From positions 1,561,321-1,625,320 of the forward strand of contig NZ_LFBV01000001.1 in NCBI RefSeq assembly GCF_001905345.1: DNA of 64,000 nucleotides, in the 5' to 3' direction. The notes beneath the pieces were generated by a model. It did not search any database. It was not told the DNA's origin and saw only the letters and a list, made by a program, of their open reading frames with translations. The stretch comes from Streptomyces uncialis (GTDB lineage: Bacteria > Actinomycetota > Actinomycetes > Streptomycetales > Streptomycetaceae). Both the position numbers and the translations under genes were made by a program. Below, piece after piece: positions 57,492 through 64,000 of the stretch (the first letter of the stretch is position 1; each line of letters opens with the position of its first letter).

Positions 57492-58736
57492 CTACTTCAC
57501 GAGACCTTCGACCTCGGACTGGGCCTTCTTCGCCGCGTCCTCGGCGGACTCCTTGCCCTGGGTCACGGCCTCGACGGCCGAGTCGACCTTCGAGGTGATC
57601 TCCGACCACTGGGGCAGCGGGGGCGAGTTCTTCGCCGTCTCCATCTGCTCGCGGAAGACCTGGAGGTTCGGGTCCTCGGCGAGGGGGCCGGACTCCCAGG
57701 CGGCGGTGGCGGCGGGCAGGTCGCTGGTCCGCTTGAACCAGTCCTCCTGGCCCTTGGTGTCCGTCAGGTACGTGATGAACTCCTTGGCGGCGGCCTTGTT
57801 GTCGCTGTCCTTGGAGATCACCAGGCTGGAGCCACCGGCCATGGACACGGACTTCTCACCGGCCGGGACCTTGGCGACGGCCCACTTGCCGGCCAGGTCC
57901 GGGTACTGGTCGTTGAGGAGCGTCATGATCCAGGGGCCGGAGAAGAACATGGGCACATCGCCCTTGTTGAAGTCCTTGGTCACGTCATAGCCGGGCTGGA
58001 CGCTCTTCTTGGCCAGGCCCTTGTCGAAGTACGTCCCGTACTCCTCGAAGGCCTTGACCGCGGCGGGGCTGTCGATGACCGCCTTGCCGTCCTTGTCGAT
58101 GATCTCGCCGCCCGACGAGTACAGGAAGGGGTAGAAGGACTGCACGGTGTCCAGACCGCTCGGCTGGATGTTCAGGCCCCACTTGGTGCCGGCCTTGTCC
58201 TGGTAGGCCTCGGCGGCCGACCGGAGCTCGGACCAGGTGGCGGGCGCCTTGTCGATGCCCGCCTCCTTCGCCAGGTCGGTGCGGTAGTAGAGGACACGGG
58301 TGTCGACGTACCACGGCACGCCGTACACCTCGCCGTCCACGACGCCCTGCTCCCAGCTCGCCGGGAAGAAGTCCTTCTCGTCGAACACCTTGGTGTCGAC
58401 GGGCTCCAGCGCGCCGATCTCGGCGAACTCGCCCATGTAGGTCCCGCCCATCTGCGCGATGTCGGGCAGGGTGCTCGCGGCGGCGGCCGAGACCAGCTTC
58501 TGGTGGGCGACGTCCCAGCCGACGGGCGTGACCTTGACGTTCACGTTCGGGTTCGCCTTGGTGTACTCCTTGGCGACATCCCCGAGCTTCTCGCCCTCGG
58601 CGCCCATGGCCCAGACGGTCAGGGTCTGCTTCGCGTCGGCGGCCACACCCTCACCCCCCGAGCTTCCGCAAGCGGTGATTCCGAACGCCGTCGCAAGGGC
58701 GATGGCGACCGTGGCGGTTCTGGCGGCGCGGTGCAT
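57492..58736 (-). CDS. Extracellular sugar-binding lipoprotein of an ABC transporter
   Basis: 414 residues. Lipoprotein signal peptide with lipobox ITAC (C23). The mature part is a CUT1 family 1 solute-binding protein: VWAMGAEGEKLGDVAKEY, VPWYVDTRVLYYRTDLAKEAG, GPWIMTLLND and GGSSLVISKDS. It captures a sugar, probably a beta-gluco-oligosaccharide by context, and delivers it to the two downstream permeases. ATG 58736 has AAGGAGGAG upstream. First gene of the operon; a 31-bp palindrome lies 100 bases upstream. Confidence 0.95.
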   Translation of the reverse strand: MHRAARTATVAIALATAFGITACGSSGGEGVAADAKQTLTVWAMGAEGEKLGDVAKEYTKANPNVNVKVTPVGWDVAHQKLVSAAAASTLPDIAQMGGTYMGEFAEIGALEPVDTKVFDEKDFFPASWEQGVVDGEVYGVPWYVDTRVLYYRTDLAKEAGIDKAPATWSELRSAAEAYQDKAGTKWGLNIQPSGLDTVQSFYPFLYSSGGEIIDKDGKAVIDSPAAVKAFEEYGTYFDKGLAKKSVQPGYDVTKDFNKGDVPMFFSGPWIMTLLNDQYPDLAGKWAVAKVPAGEKSVSMAGGSSLVISKDSDNKAAAKEFITYLTDTKGQEDWFKRTSDLPAATAAWESGPLAEDPNLQVFREQMETAKNSPPLPQWSEITSKVDSAVEAVTQGKESAEDAAKKAQSEVEGLVK

Positions 58737-58835
58737 GGACGGCTCCTCCTTGAGCTTCCCGGACGTACCTGGCATCCCTGACTGCTTTCTCCGAAGACCC
58801 CTGAATGTCTTGCGGATACCCCGGATGCCGGTCCG

Positions 58836-58866
58836 GATGTATGCGCTGTCTGTAAGCGCATACATC
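58836..58866. promoter_or_regulatory. 31-bp operator-like palindrome of the sugar operon
   Basis: GATGTATGCGC (58836-58846) and its exact complement GCGCATACATC (58856-58866) flank a 9-base spacer, 100-130 bases upstream of the binding-protein start. Eleven perfect base pairs exceed chance for an intergenic site. A LacI or GntR-type repressor is plausible. The LacI-type gene at 62992 is one candidate. A second imperfect palindrome, TGTGGCGCAAAACGCTTCCACA-like, is near 59060-59082. Confidence 0.65.
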
Positions 58867-59287
58867 ACTCTGCGACAGTCGCTCGGGGATACGCAAGGGG
58901 GCTTCACATCACACTCCGGTAACGGAGGCCGGGTGGGTCGGTGGGGGTGTGCGGCGGAGGTGATCGCATGGTGGGGGGCCGGTGTGGGGGTGGAGGTCCG
59001 GACGGGCAGATTTATGCACCTTGCACGCTAGGCGGGATGTTTACGTACCGAAAGGGAATGTGGCGCAAAACGCTTCCACAGGACTCTCTTTCCGCAGGTC
59101 CGGACGGTGGCCGTACGGTGCCGGGGTGTAGCCGGGGCGGTCCCGGGGCGTAGCGGGTGCGGGGGTGCGCGTGCTCCGTGGCTCGGATGACGGGCGGTGC
59201 ACGGACTGCGGTGCGCTGTCCGGGGTGCGGGTCGGGGCGCCGGAAAAAGCCTTTGCGGGGAGGTCGGCCCGCGGTGATCCTGCCCCT

Positions 59288-59770
59288 ATGACGCCGACGC
59301 GCCCCGGTGAGCACCCCGTACGCATCCGTCACTACGAGGACCGTGACTGGGAGGCCGTCGCCCGTATCCATGACGCCGCCCGGCTGGACGAGCTGCGCGA
59401 CTCCGTCGGGGTCGAGGCGTTCCTCACCCTGGAGCGGACCGCCGAGACCGAGGGGCTCTTCGACGGTGAGGTCTGGGTGGCGGAGGAACCGGACGGCCGC
59501 GTCGTCGGATTCGTGGCGCTGGCCGACGACGAGGTCACCTGGCTGTACGTCGACCCGGCCGCGTACCGCCGGGGCGTCGGTGCGCGGCTGCTGCGGTACG
59601 CCGTGGAGCGGGGCGGTCCCCGGATCGGGACCACGGTCCTGGTGGGCAACGCCGCCGCCCTCGCGCTCTACGAGCGGGAGGGTTTCGCCATCGTCGAGAC
59701 GAAGTCGGGAAAGCTGGAGGGCAACGAGTCCTTCGCCGCGAGCGGACACATCATGGAACTGCGCAAGTAG
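59288..59770 (+). CDS. GNAT-family N-acetyltransferase
   Basis: 160 residues. The acetyl-CoA site motif A is WLYVDPAAYRRGVGARLLRYAVE (Q/RxxGxG/A as RRGVGA), followed by NAAALALYEREGF (motif B). The substrate is unknown; it could be an amine or a protein N-terminus. ATG 59288. It is a single gene convergent with the TetR gene, and its 3' side contains repeat array C. The 59289-upstream gap of ~550 bases contains the sugar-operon promoter and no other gene. Confidence 0.92.
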   Translation: MTPTRPGEHPVRIRHYEDRDWEAVARIHDAARLDELRDSVGVEAFLTLERTAETEGLFDGEVWVAEEPDGRVVGFVALADDEVTWLYVDPAAYRRGVGARLLRYAVERGGPRIGTTVLVGNAAALALYEREGFAIVETKSGKLEGNESFAASGHIMELRK

Positions 59771-59892
59771 CCCCCGCGCGTGCCCGAATGGGCGCGGGCT
59801 CGCGCACCCGGGCGAATCCGGCCCGGGGCGGGTGGGCCCAGCGGCGGCGGCCCTGGCATGCGCCCCCGAAGAGGCGGGGCATGGGCCCCCGA

Positions 59893-60052
59893 AGGGGCGC
59901 GGGGAACTGCGCACCCCCGTCGGGCCCGCACGGGAGCAAGTGCGTTCACCGTCCATGACCTCAGGGGCGCGGGGAACTGCGCACCCCCGTCAGGCCCGCA
60001 TGGGAACAAGTGGGTTCACCGTCGGAGACCTCAGGGGCGCGAGGGACCGCGC
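59893..60052. repeat. Repeat array C: three ~70-bp units
   Basis: The box AGGGGCGCGGGGAACTGCGC is at 59893 and 59963, with a variant (GCGCGAGGGACCGCGC) at 60033, an exact 70-base period. The second box appears as GCACGGGAGCAAGTGCGTTCACC and GCATGGGAACAAGTGGGTTCACC. Only forward units are present, so there is a single arm. It lies between the convergent GNAT and TetR genes. The remainder of the gap to 60272 is Pro/Arg-coding-like GC noise without a gene. Confidence 0.93.
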
Positions 60053-60272
60053 ACCCGCACGGGACCGGCCCGGGGTAAGCGGACTCACCAGCGCGGGACC
60101 GGCCTAGGGCAGGTGGACGAACCCGTGAGGGACCAGGGGTGCGGGGACGGGCGCGAACCCAAGGTGGACCGGGGCGGGAGGCGGGCTGGGGCGGGAGGTG
60201 GGCGTACCCCGCTCGTGCCTGTCCGTGCGGCGTGCCCGTCCGGGGTGCGTGCGGCGGTGACGGTACCCGGGG

Positions 60273-60896
60273 TCAGGAGGGCGAAGGGGCGTCCCCCGGG
60301 ACGGGCGGCGGTGCGCCGAGGGCGCGGAGCGTCGCGGTGCGCAGCGCGGCCGCGCCCTCGTCCGCCGACATCCGCCCCGCCGCGACCTCGTGGCCCGCCG
60401 CATGGCCCAGCGCGGTCACCACGGCGACCAGCCACGCCGCCGGGGGAGCGGGGTCGAACTCCCCGTCCCGCTGGCCCCGTTCGACGAGCCGGGTGAGCCG
60501 GGCGTCGACGGGCTCGTGCAGCGTCTCGCTGGACCCGCCCCGGACGGGGTCCGTACCCGCCTGGATCACGACCGGGTTCCGGCGGAACAGCCGCCAGCCG
60601 ATGTCCTGGAGCCGCGTCAGCGCCTCCGCCGCCGGGCCCTCCTCCAGCCCCGCCTCGTCCATCGCGGCGACCGCCTCACCGGTGACCCGTTCCGTCACCG
60701 CGCCGACCAGCGCGTCCCGGGAGGCGAAGTGGGCGTAGACCGTCTGGCGGGTCACACCCGCCGCCGCGGCGATGTCGCGCATGCCGGCGTCCGGCCGCTC
60801 GGCGAGCAGGGCGGTCGCCGCGTCGAGGACGGCTGCCCGGCTGCGTTCGGCGTCGGCCCGTCGGGGCCGGGGGGCGGGAGAAGCGGTGGACGGCAT
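60273..60896 (-). CDS. TetR-family transcriptional regulator
   Basis: 207 residues. The N-terminal HTH (AAVLDAATALLAERPDAGMRDIAAAAGVTRQTVYAHFASRDAL) is a classic TetR/AcrR helix-turn-helix. The C-terminal ligand domain is Ala-rich and unassignable. It is divergent from a SnoaL gene and an HMA gene. A perfect 20-bp palindrome lies between the two starts at 60953-60972. Probably represses itself and the divergent pair. Confidence 0.95.
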   Translation of the reverse strand: MPSTASPAPRPRRADAERSRAAVLDAATALLAERPDAGMRDIAAAAGVTRQTVYAHFASRDALVGAVTERVTGEAVAAMDEAGLEEGPAAEALTRLQDIGWRLFRRNPVVIQAGTDPVRGGSSETLHEPVDARLTRLVERGQRDGEFDPAPPAAWLVAVVTALGHAAGHEVAAGRMSADEGAAALRTATLRALGAPPPVPGDAPSPS

Positions 60897-60952
60897 GAAT
60901 TCTTACACCCTTGTCAAAGTTGATTCCCGCGCATACCTTACTACTCGCGCAC

Positions 60953-60972
60953 CTCTTACATGCATGTAAGAG
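60953..60972. promoter_or_regulatory. 20-bp perfect palindrome, probable TetR operator
   Basis: CTCTTACATGCATGTAAGAG is a perfect 20-base palindrome, 56 bases from the TetR start and 51 bases before the SnoaL start, the standard position for an autoregulatory TetR operator. It is AT-rich relative to the surroundings. Confidence 0.8.
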
Positions 60973-61023
60973 ATCGCGCGCCGACCCGAACTCTGCCCCA
61001 GCCCCAGCCCGACGGAGCTCCCG

Positions 61024-61437
61024 ATGACCGTGCCCGACCTCCTGGCCACCGAACCCGAACGGTTCCTGACCGAGTTCTTCGCCTCGCTGACGGAGGACGT
61101 CCTCAGCGGCGACGACGATCCCGGGGGACCGGTCGACCGGCACTTCACCCCGGACATCGTGCAGATCAGCGATGGCATCGCGCTGACCAGGGAGCGGCTG
61201 GTCGCGCATATGCGCCCGGTCCGCAGGAACGCCGTCGAGTGCCGGTACGAGATGCACGAGGTGCTCGCGGTCGGATCGCGGGTCGCCGCGCGGTTCACCC
61301 TGCACGCCCGGATGCGCAAGGGCCGGACCCTCGCCACCGAGGTGCACTTCATCGGTGACTTCGCCCCGGACGGCCGGATGCGCCGGGCCCATCAGCTCAC
61401 CCGCGCGCTGCCTGGGCCGGTCGAGGGGGAACGGTGA
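61024..61437 (+). CDS. SnoaL-like/nuclear transport factor 2-fold protein
   Basis: 137 residues. PVDRHFTPDIVQISDGIALTRERLVAHMRPVRRN and ATEVHFIGDFAPDGRMRRAHQLTR fit the SnoaL-like/NTF2 fold: a small cone-shaped barrel used as polyketide cyclase, dehydratase or isomerase or simply for ligand binding. The ligand is unknown. ATG 61024. It overlaps the HMA-domain gene (GTGA) and is divergent from TetR. Confidence 0.85.
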   Translation: MTVPDLLATEPERFLTEFFASLTEDVLSGDDDPGGPVDRHFTPDIVQISDGIALTRERLVAHMRPVRRNAVECRYEMHEVLAVGSRVAARFTLHARMRKGRTLATEVHFIGDFAPDGRMRRAHQLTRALPGPVEGER

Positions 61438-61646
61438 CCCGGTCCGTCGCGTACGCCGTACCGGGCATGGTCTGCGGCAACTGCGCGGACCTGATCACCG
61501 AGGAGGTGTCCCGGATCGCCGGGGTGACCGGGGTGTCCGTGGCGGTCGAGGCCGGAACCGTGACGGTCACCAGCGACCGCCCCCTGCCGCTCACGGAGGT
61601 CCGCGCGGCGGTCGAGGAGGCGGGCTACGAGATCCAGCACCCCTGA
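61434..61646 (+). CDS. Heavy-metal-associated (HMA) domain protein, copper chaperone-like
   Basis: 70 residues. A single HMA ferredoxin-like fold with the metal site GMVCGNCAD (C14, C17), then VAVEAGTVTVTSDRPLPLTEVRAAVEEAGYE. It is the CopZ type: it probably binds copper(I) or another soft metal and hands it on. GTG 61434 overlaps the SnoaL stop, implying coupled translation. A metallochaperone coupled to a SnoaL protein under TetR control is unusual. Confidence 0.93.
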   Translation: MTRSVAYAVPGMVCGNCADLITEEVSRIAGVTGVSVAVEAGTVTVTSDRPLPLTEVRAAVEEAGYEIQHP

Positions 61647-61689
61647 CGCCCCCGCCACCGGGCCGGAGCCGGACCTCGTTCCCGCCGAG

Positions 61690-61782
61690 CGATTCAGCCC
61701 AGCCCAGCCCAGTCCAGGGCAAACCAGCCCAGCCCAGGACAGGGCATGACAGATTGGGACAGTCCAGCCCAGGACGGGCAAG
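61690..61782. repeat. CAGCC-type short repeats
   Basis: CAGCCCAGCCCAGCCCAG and related CCAGCCCAGG units recur between the HMA stop and the esterase gene. Non-coding; no other signal seen in this gap. Confidence 0.6.
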
Positions 61783-61854
61783 GTGATCCACACCCCCGCC
61801 GCCCCCCGCCGCCCCCCGCCGCCCCTCCCCCCGGCCGGGACCTACGCTCCGACC

Positions 61855-62934
61855 ATGCCCGCCCCCGACCCCCGCCCCGAACCGGCCGCCGACCCCGGCC
61901 CCCCGGACCACTCCACCGGATCCGAGATCCCGGGGTTCGTGCACGAATATCCCTTCGACCCGGCCTACGGCTACACGCCCGCCCGGCTGCTCGGCGTTTC
62001 CGCGCCCCCGGCGCCCGCCGGGTTCGACGCGTTCTGGCGGGCGCGGTACGCGGCGGCGCGAGCGGTCGCGCCGGAGCCCCGGGTCGGTCCGGTGGAGGTG
62101 GAGGACGAACGGGACGGCGTCCGCGTCCGCCGGGTCACCTACGCCTCCACCGGAGGCATCCGGACCGGCGGCTGGCTGGTGCTGCCCGCCGACGGGCGGG
62201 CCGTCACCCACGGATTCGTGATCGGGCACGGGTACGGGGGCCGGGACACCCCCGCGCCGGAGCTCCCGCTGCCGCTCGCCGGGGCCGCCGCCCTGCTGCC
62301 CTGTGTCCGGGGGATGGGCGCCCTCGGACGGCTGCCGGGCATCCCGGACACCGCCGACGCCCATGTCCTGCACGGGATCTCGGCACGGGACACCTATGTG
62401 CTCGGTGACTGCGTCGCCGACCTGTGGTGCGCGGCGTCCGCGCTGCTGGAACTGGTACCGGAGCTGGCCGGGCCCGGCGCCCCGCGCCTCGGGTACGTGG
62501 GGGAGAGCTTCGGCGGGGGGCTCGGGGCGCTGGCCCTGCCGTGGGACGAGCGGTTCGGGGCGGCCCAGCTCACCGTGCCCACCTTCGGGAACCATCCGCT
62601 GCGGCTGACACTGCCGTGCGTGGGCAGCGGCGAGGCGGTCCGCGCCCATCGGGCCGGGCACCCCGGGGTGACGGAGGTCCTCCGCTGGTACGACGCGGCT
62701 ACGGCGGCGACCCGGCTGCGGACCCCCACCCTCGTCGCCCCCGCGCTGTTCGACCCGGCGGTGCCGCCGCCGGGACAGTTCGCGGTGTGCAACGCCCTCG
62801 CCGGGCCCCGGGAACTGCATGTGCTGACGGCCGGGCACTTCGAGCACCCGGGGACCCGTTCCGAGTACGCCGCGCTGGACGCCGCACGCCGCCGGTTCTT
62901 CGCCACCTGGCTGGTCGCGGACGAGAAGCTCTGA
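61855..62934 (+). CDS. Acetylxylan-esterase-type alpha/beta hydrolase
   Basis: 359 residues from ATG 61855. PAPAGFDAFWRARYAAAR and TGGIRTGGWLVLPADG are typical of the AXE1/DUF acetyl xylan esterase family. The nucleophile elbow is YVGESFGGG; a downstream Asp and HFEHPGT (His) complete the triad. It deacetylates sugars or cephalosporins in related enzymes. GTG 61783 gives a longer version. It precedes a minus-strand LacI regulator, which may control it. Confidence 0.88.
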   Translation: MPAPDPRPEPAADPGPPDHSTGSEIPGFVHEYPFDPAYGYTPARLLGVSAPPAPAGFDAFWRARYAAARAVAPEPRVGPVEVEDERDGVRVRRVTYASTGGIRTGGWLVLPADGRAVTHGFVIGHGYGGRDTPAPELPLPLAGAAALLPCVRGMGALGRLPGIPDTADAHVLHGISARDTYVLGDCVADLWCAASALLELVPELAGPGAPRLGYVGESFGGGLGALALPWDERFGAAQLTVPTFGNHPLRLTLPCVGSGEAVRAHRAGHPGVTEVLRWYDAATAATRLRTPTLVAPALFDPAVPPPGQFAVCNALAGPRELHVLTAGHFEHPGTRSEYAALDAARRRFFATWLVADEKL

Positions 62935-62991
62935 CCGTCGACCGCTGCTCACGGGCCTCCCGGCAACCGCCGCCGAGGTCTCCCGGGCGGG

Positions 62992-64000
62992 TCAGCCGCA
63001 GCCGCAGCTCGCCCGGCGGGCCACCGACACGGGAAGCATCAGCGACACCGGTACCCCGGGCCGCACCGTCAGATCGCTCCCGGCGCCCGTCCCCGTCCCG
63101 TTCCGTCCGGCCAGCCGCTGGACGAGCAGCTCGACGGCGGCCTCGCCCATCCGCCGCATCGGCTGGCGGACTGTGGTGAGGGCGGGGCGGACGAGACGGC
63201 TCAGCGGGATGCCGTCGAAACCGGTCACGGCGATGTCGTCCGGGACCCGCACGCCCCGGCGTTCCAGAGCGTGCAGCGCGCCGACGGCCATCTGGTCGTT
63301 GGCGAAGAGCATGCCCTGCGGTGGGGGCGTGCCTTCGGCGGCGGCGCGGTCGAGCAGCGCGTCGGCGGCCCGTGCGCCCTCCGCCTGGGTCATCGTCGGC
63401 GCCCGCAGATCGGGTACGTCCCCCACGGGGACCCCCGCCGCCGCGCATGCCGCACGGTAGCCCCGGAAGCGGGCCGCGACGTCCGGGGAGTCCTCGGCGC
63501 TGCCGATGAACGCGAGCCGGCTCAGTCCGTGATCGGCCAGGAGGTGCCGGGTGAGCTCGCGCTCGCCGTACTCGTTGGCGACCTCGATGTGGTCGAGATG
63601 ATCGAGCTGCTCGGACTCACGGGGACCGGCGAGCATCACGACCGGCAGCCGCCGGGACATGACCTCCAGGTCCTCGGTGGGCACGGTCCGCGCCAGTACG
63701 GCGAAGCCGTCCACCCGGCCCGCGACCTTGGCGACCAGGCTCTCCGGCCCGACCTTGAGCGAGGCGGCGATCAGCAGCGCGTAGCCGTGGCGCCGGGCGG
63801 CGCGTTCCATCCCGCGGATGATCTGGTCCGAGTACAGCATCGCGGCGTCGTCGTCGTCCGATTCCCCCGCCTCCGACTCGGTGTCGGGGTCGGAGGAGTC
63901 CGGGAAGCAGAGTCCGAGGACGCCGGTCGACCGGCTCGCCAGCCCCCGGGCGTTCCCGCTCGGTACGTAGCCCAGTTCGCGGGCGGCGGCGAGCACCCGG
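62992..64000 (-). CDS. LacI-family transcriptional regulator (N-terminus beyond window)
   Basis: 336 codons are visible; the start is off the right edge and the HTH is mostly lost. The tail of the hinge helix is seen (AAARELGYVPSGNARGLASR). The periplasmic-binding-like sensor domain includes TGVLGLCFPDSSDP, GYALLIAASLK, ADHGLSRLAFIGSAEDSPD, GMLFANDQMAVGALHALERRGV and IAVTGFDGIPLSRLVRPALTTVRQP. It probably binds a sugar effector. An acidic insert (ESEAGESDDDDAA) after the first strand is unusual. It may regulate the adjacent esterase or the sugar operon 4 kb away. Confidence 0.95.
   Translation of the reverse strand, partial: RVLAAARELGYVPSGNARGLASRSTGVLGLCFPDSSDPDTESEAGESDDDDAAMLYSDQIIRGMERAARRHGYALLIAASLKVGPESLVAKVAGRVDGFAVLARTVPTEDLEVMSRRLPVVMLAGPRESEQLDHLDHIEVANEYGERELTRHLLADHGLSRLAFIGSAEDSPDVAARFRGYRAACAAAGVPVGDVPDLRAPTMTQAEGARAADALLDRAAAEGTPPPQGMLFANDQMAVGALHALERRGVRVPDDIAVTGFDGIPLSRLVRPALTTVRQPMRRMGEAAVELLVQRLAGRNGTGTGAGSDLTVRPGVPVSLMLPVSVARRASCGCG

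Overview
The window is high-GC actinobacterial chromosome, almost certainly Streptomyces. The evidence is very GC-rich third codon positions, a WhiB-like protein, two SpoIIE/PP2C phosphatases with HATPase tails, many GTG starts and 4-base stop/start overlaps. The block fumC - class I fumarase - DUF1707 - wblI-like - glpX - DUF4245 - xseBA - ispH - ppgK - ychF matches, from memory, the core-chromosome order of S. coelicolor (around SCO5042-SCO5061). I saw no rRNA, tRNA, CRISPR array or biosynthetic cluster.

Layout. 1-4.2 kb: a PadR-controlled FtsX-type ABC transporter, then an SPFH/band-7 protein with a ribbon-helix-helix partner. 4.3-12.2 kb: a class A penicillin-binding protein, a catalase, a GAF-PP2C-HATPase phosphatase broken by a frameshift, a methyltransferase and a DUF402 protein. 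12.4-13.5 kb: a palindromic array of ~70-bp repeats. 13.5-20.3 kb: central metabolism and regulation. 20.4-21.3 kb: a second array whose core is an inverted, ~90 % identical copy of the first. 21.3-29.4 kb: nitroreductase, exonuclease VII, an amino-acid permease, IspH, polyphosphate glucokinase and YchF.

29.3-34.1 kb is an accessory patch. The last codons and terminator of ychF are repeated 3.2 kb downstream (29342-29467 and 32514-32639). Between the copies lie a YefM/YoeB toxin-antitoxin pair, an AIPR-family abortive-infection gene and an IS5-type transposase remnant. A Phd/RelE pair and a VapBC pair follow. This looks like a small phage-defence island at the 3' end of ychF.

34.1-52.3 kb: a hypothetical protein, a secreted GH65 enzyme, a subtilisin convergent with a serpin, a septum-formation-domain protein, GntR, SPOR and NUDIX genes, a lone HATPase next to a large PAS-GAF-PP2C-HATPase phosphatase, PspA and a TPM-domain protein. 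52.5-58.9 kb: a beta-glucan uptake locus, with a Tat-exported PF10091 glucanase-like enzyme, a GH1 beta-glucosidase and a sugar ABC transporter behind a 31-bp operator-like palindrome. 59-64 kb: an acetyltransferase, a third short repeat array, TetR divergent from SnoaL and HMA-domain genes, an acetylxylan-esterase-type hydrolase and a LacI regulator cut by the right edge.

The two observations I rate highest are the inverted-arm repeat arrays and the ychF-associated AIPR/toxin-antitoxin island.
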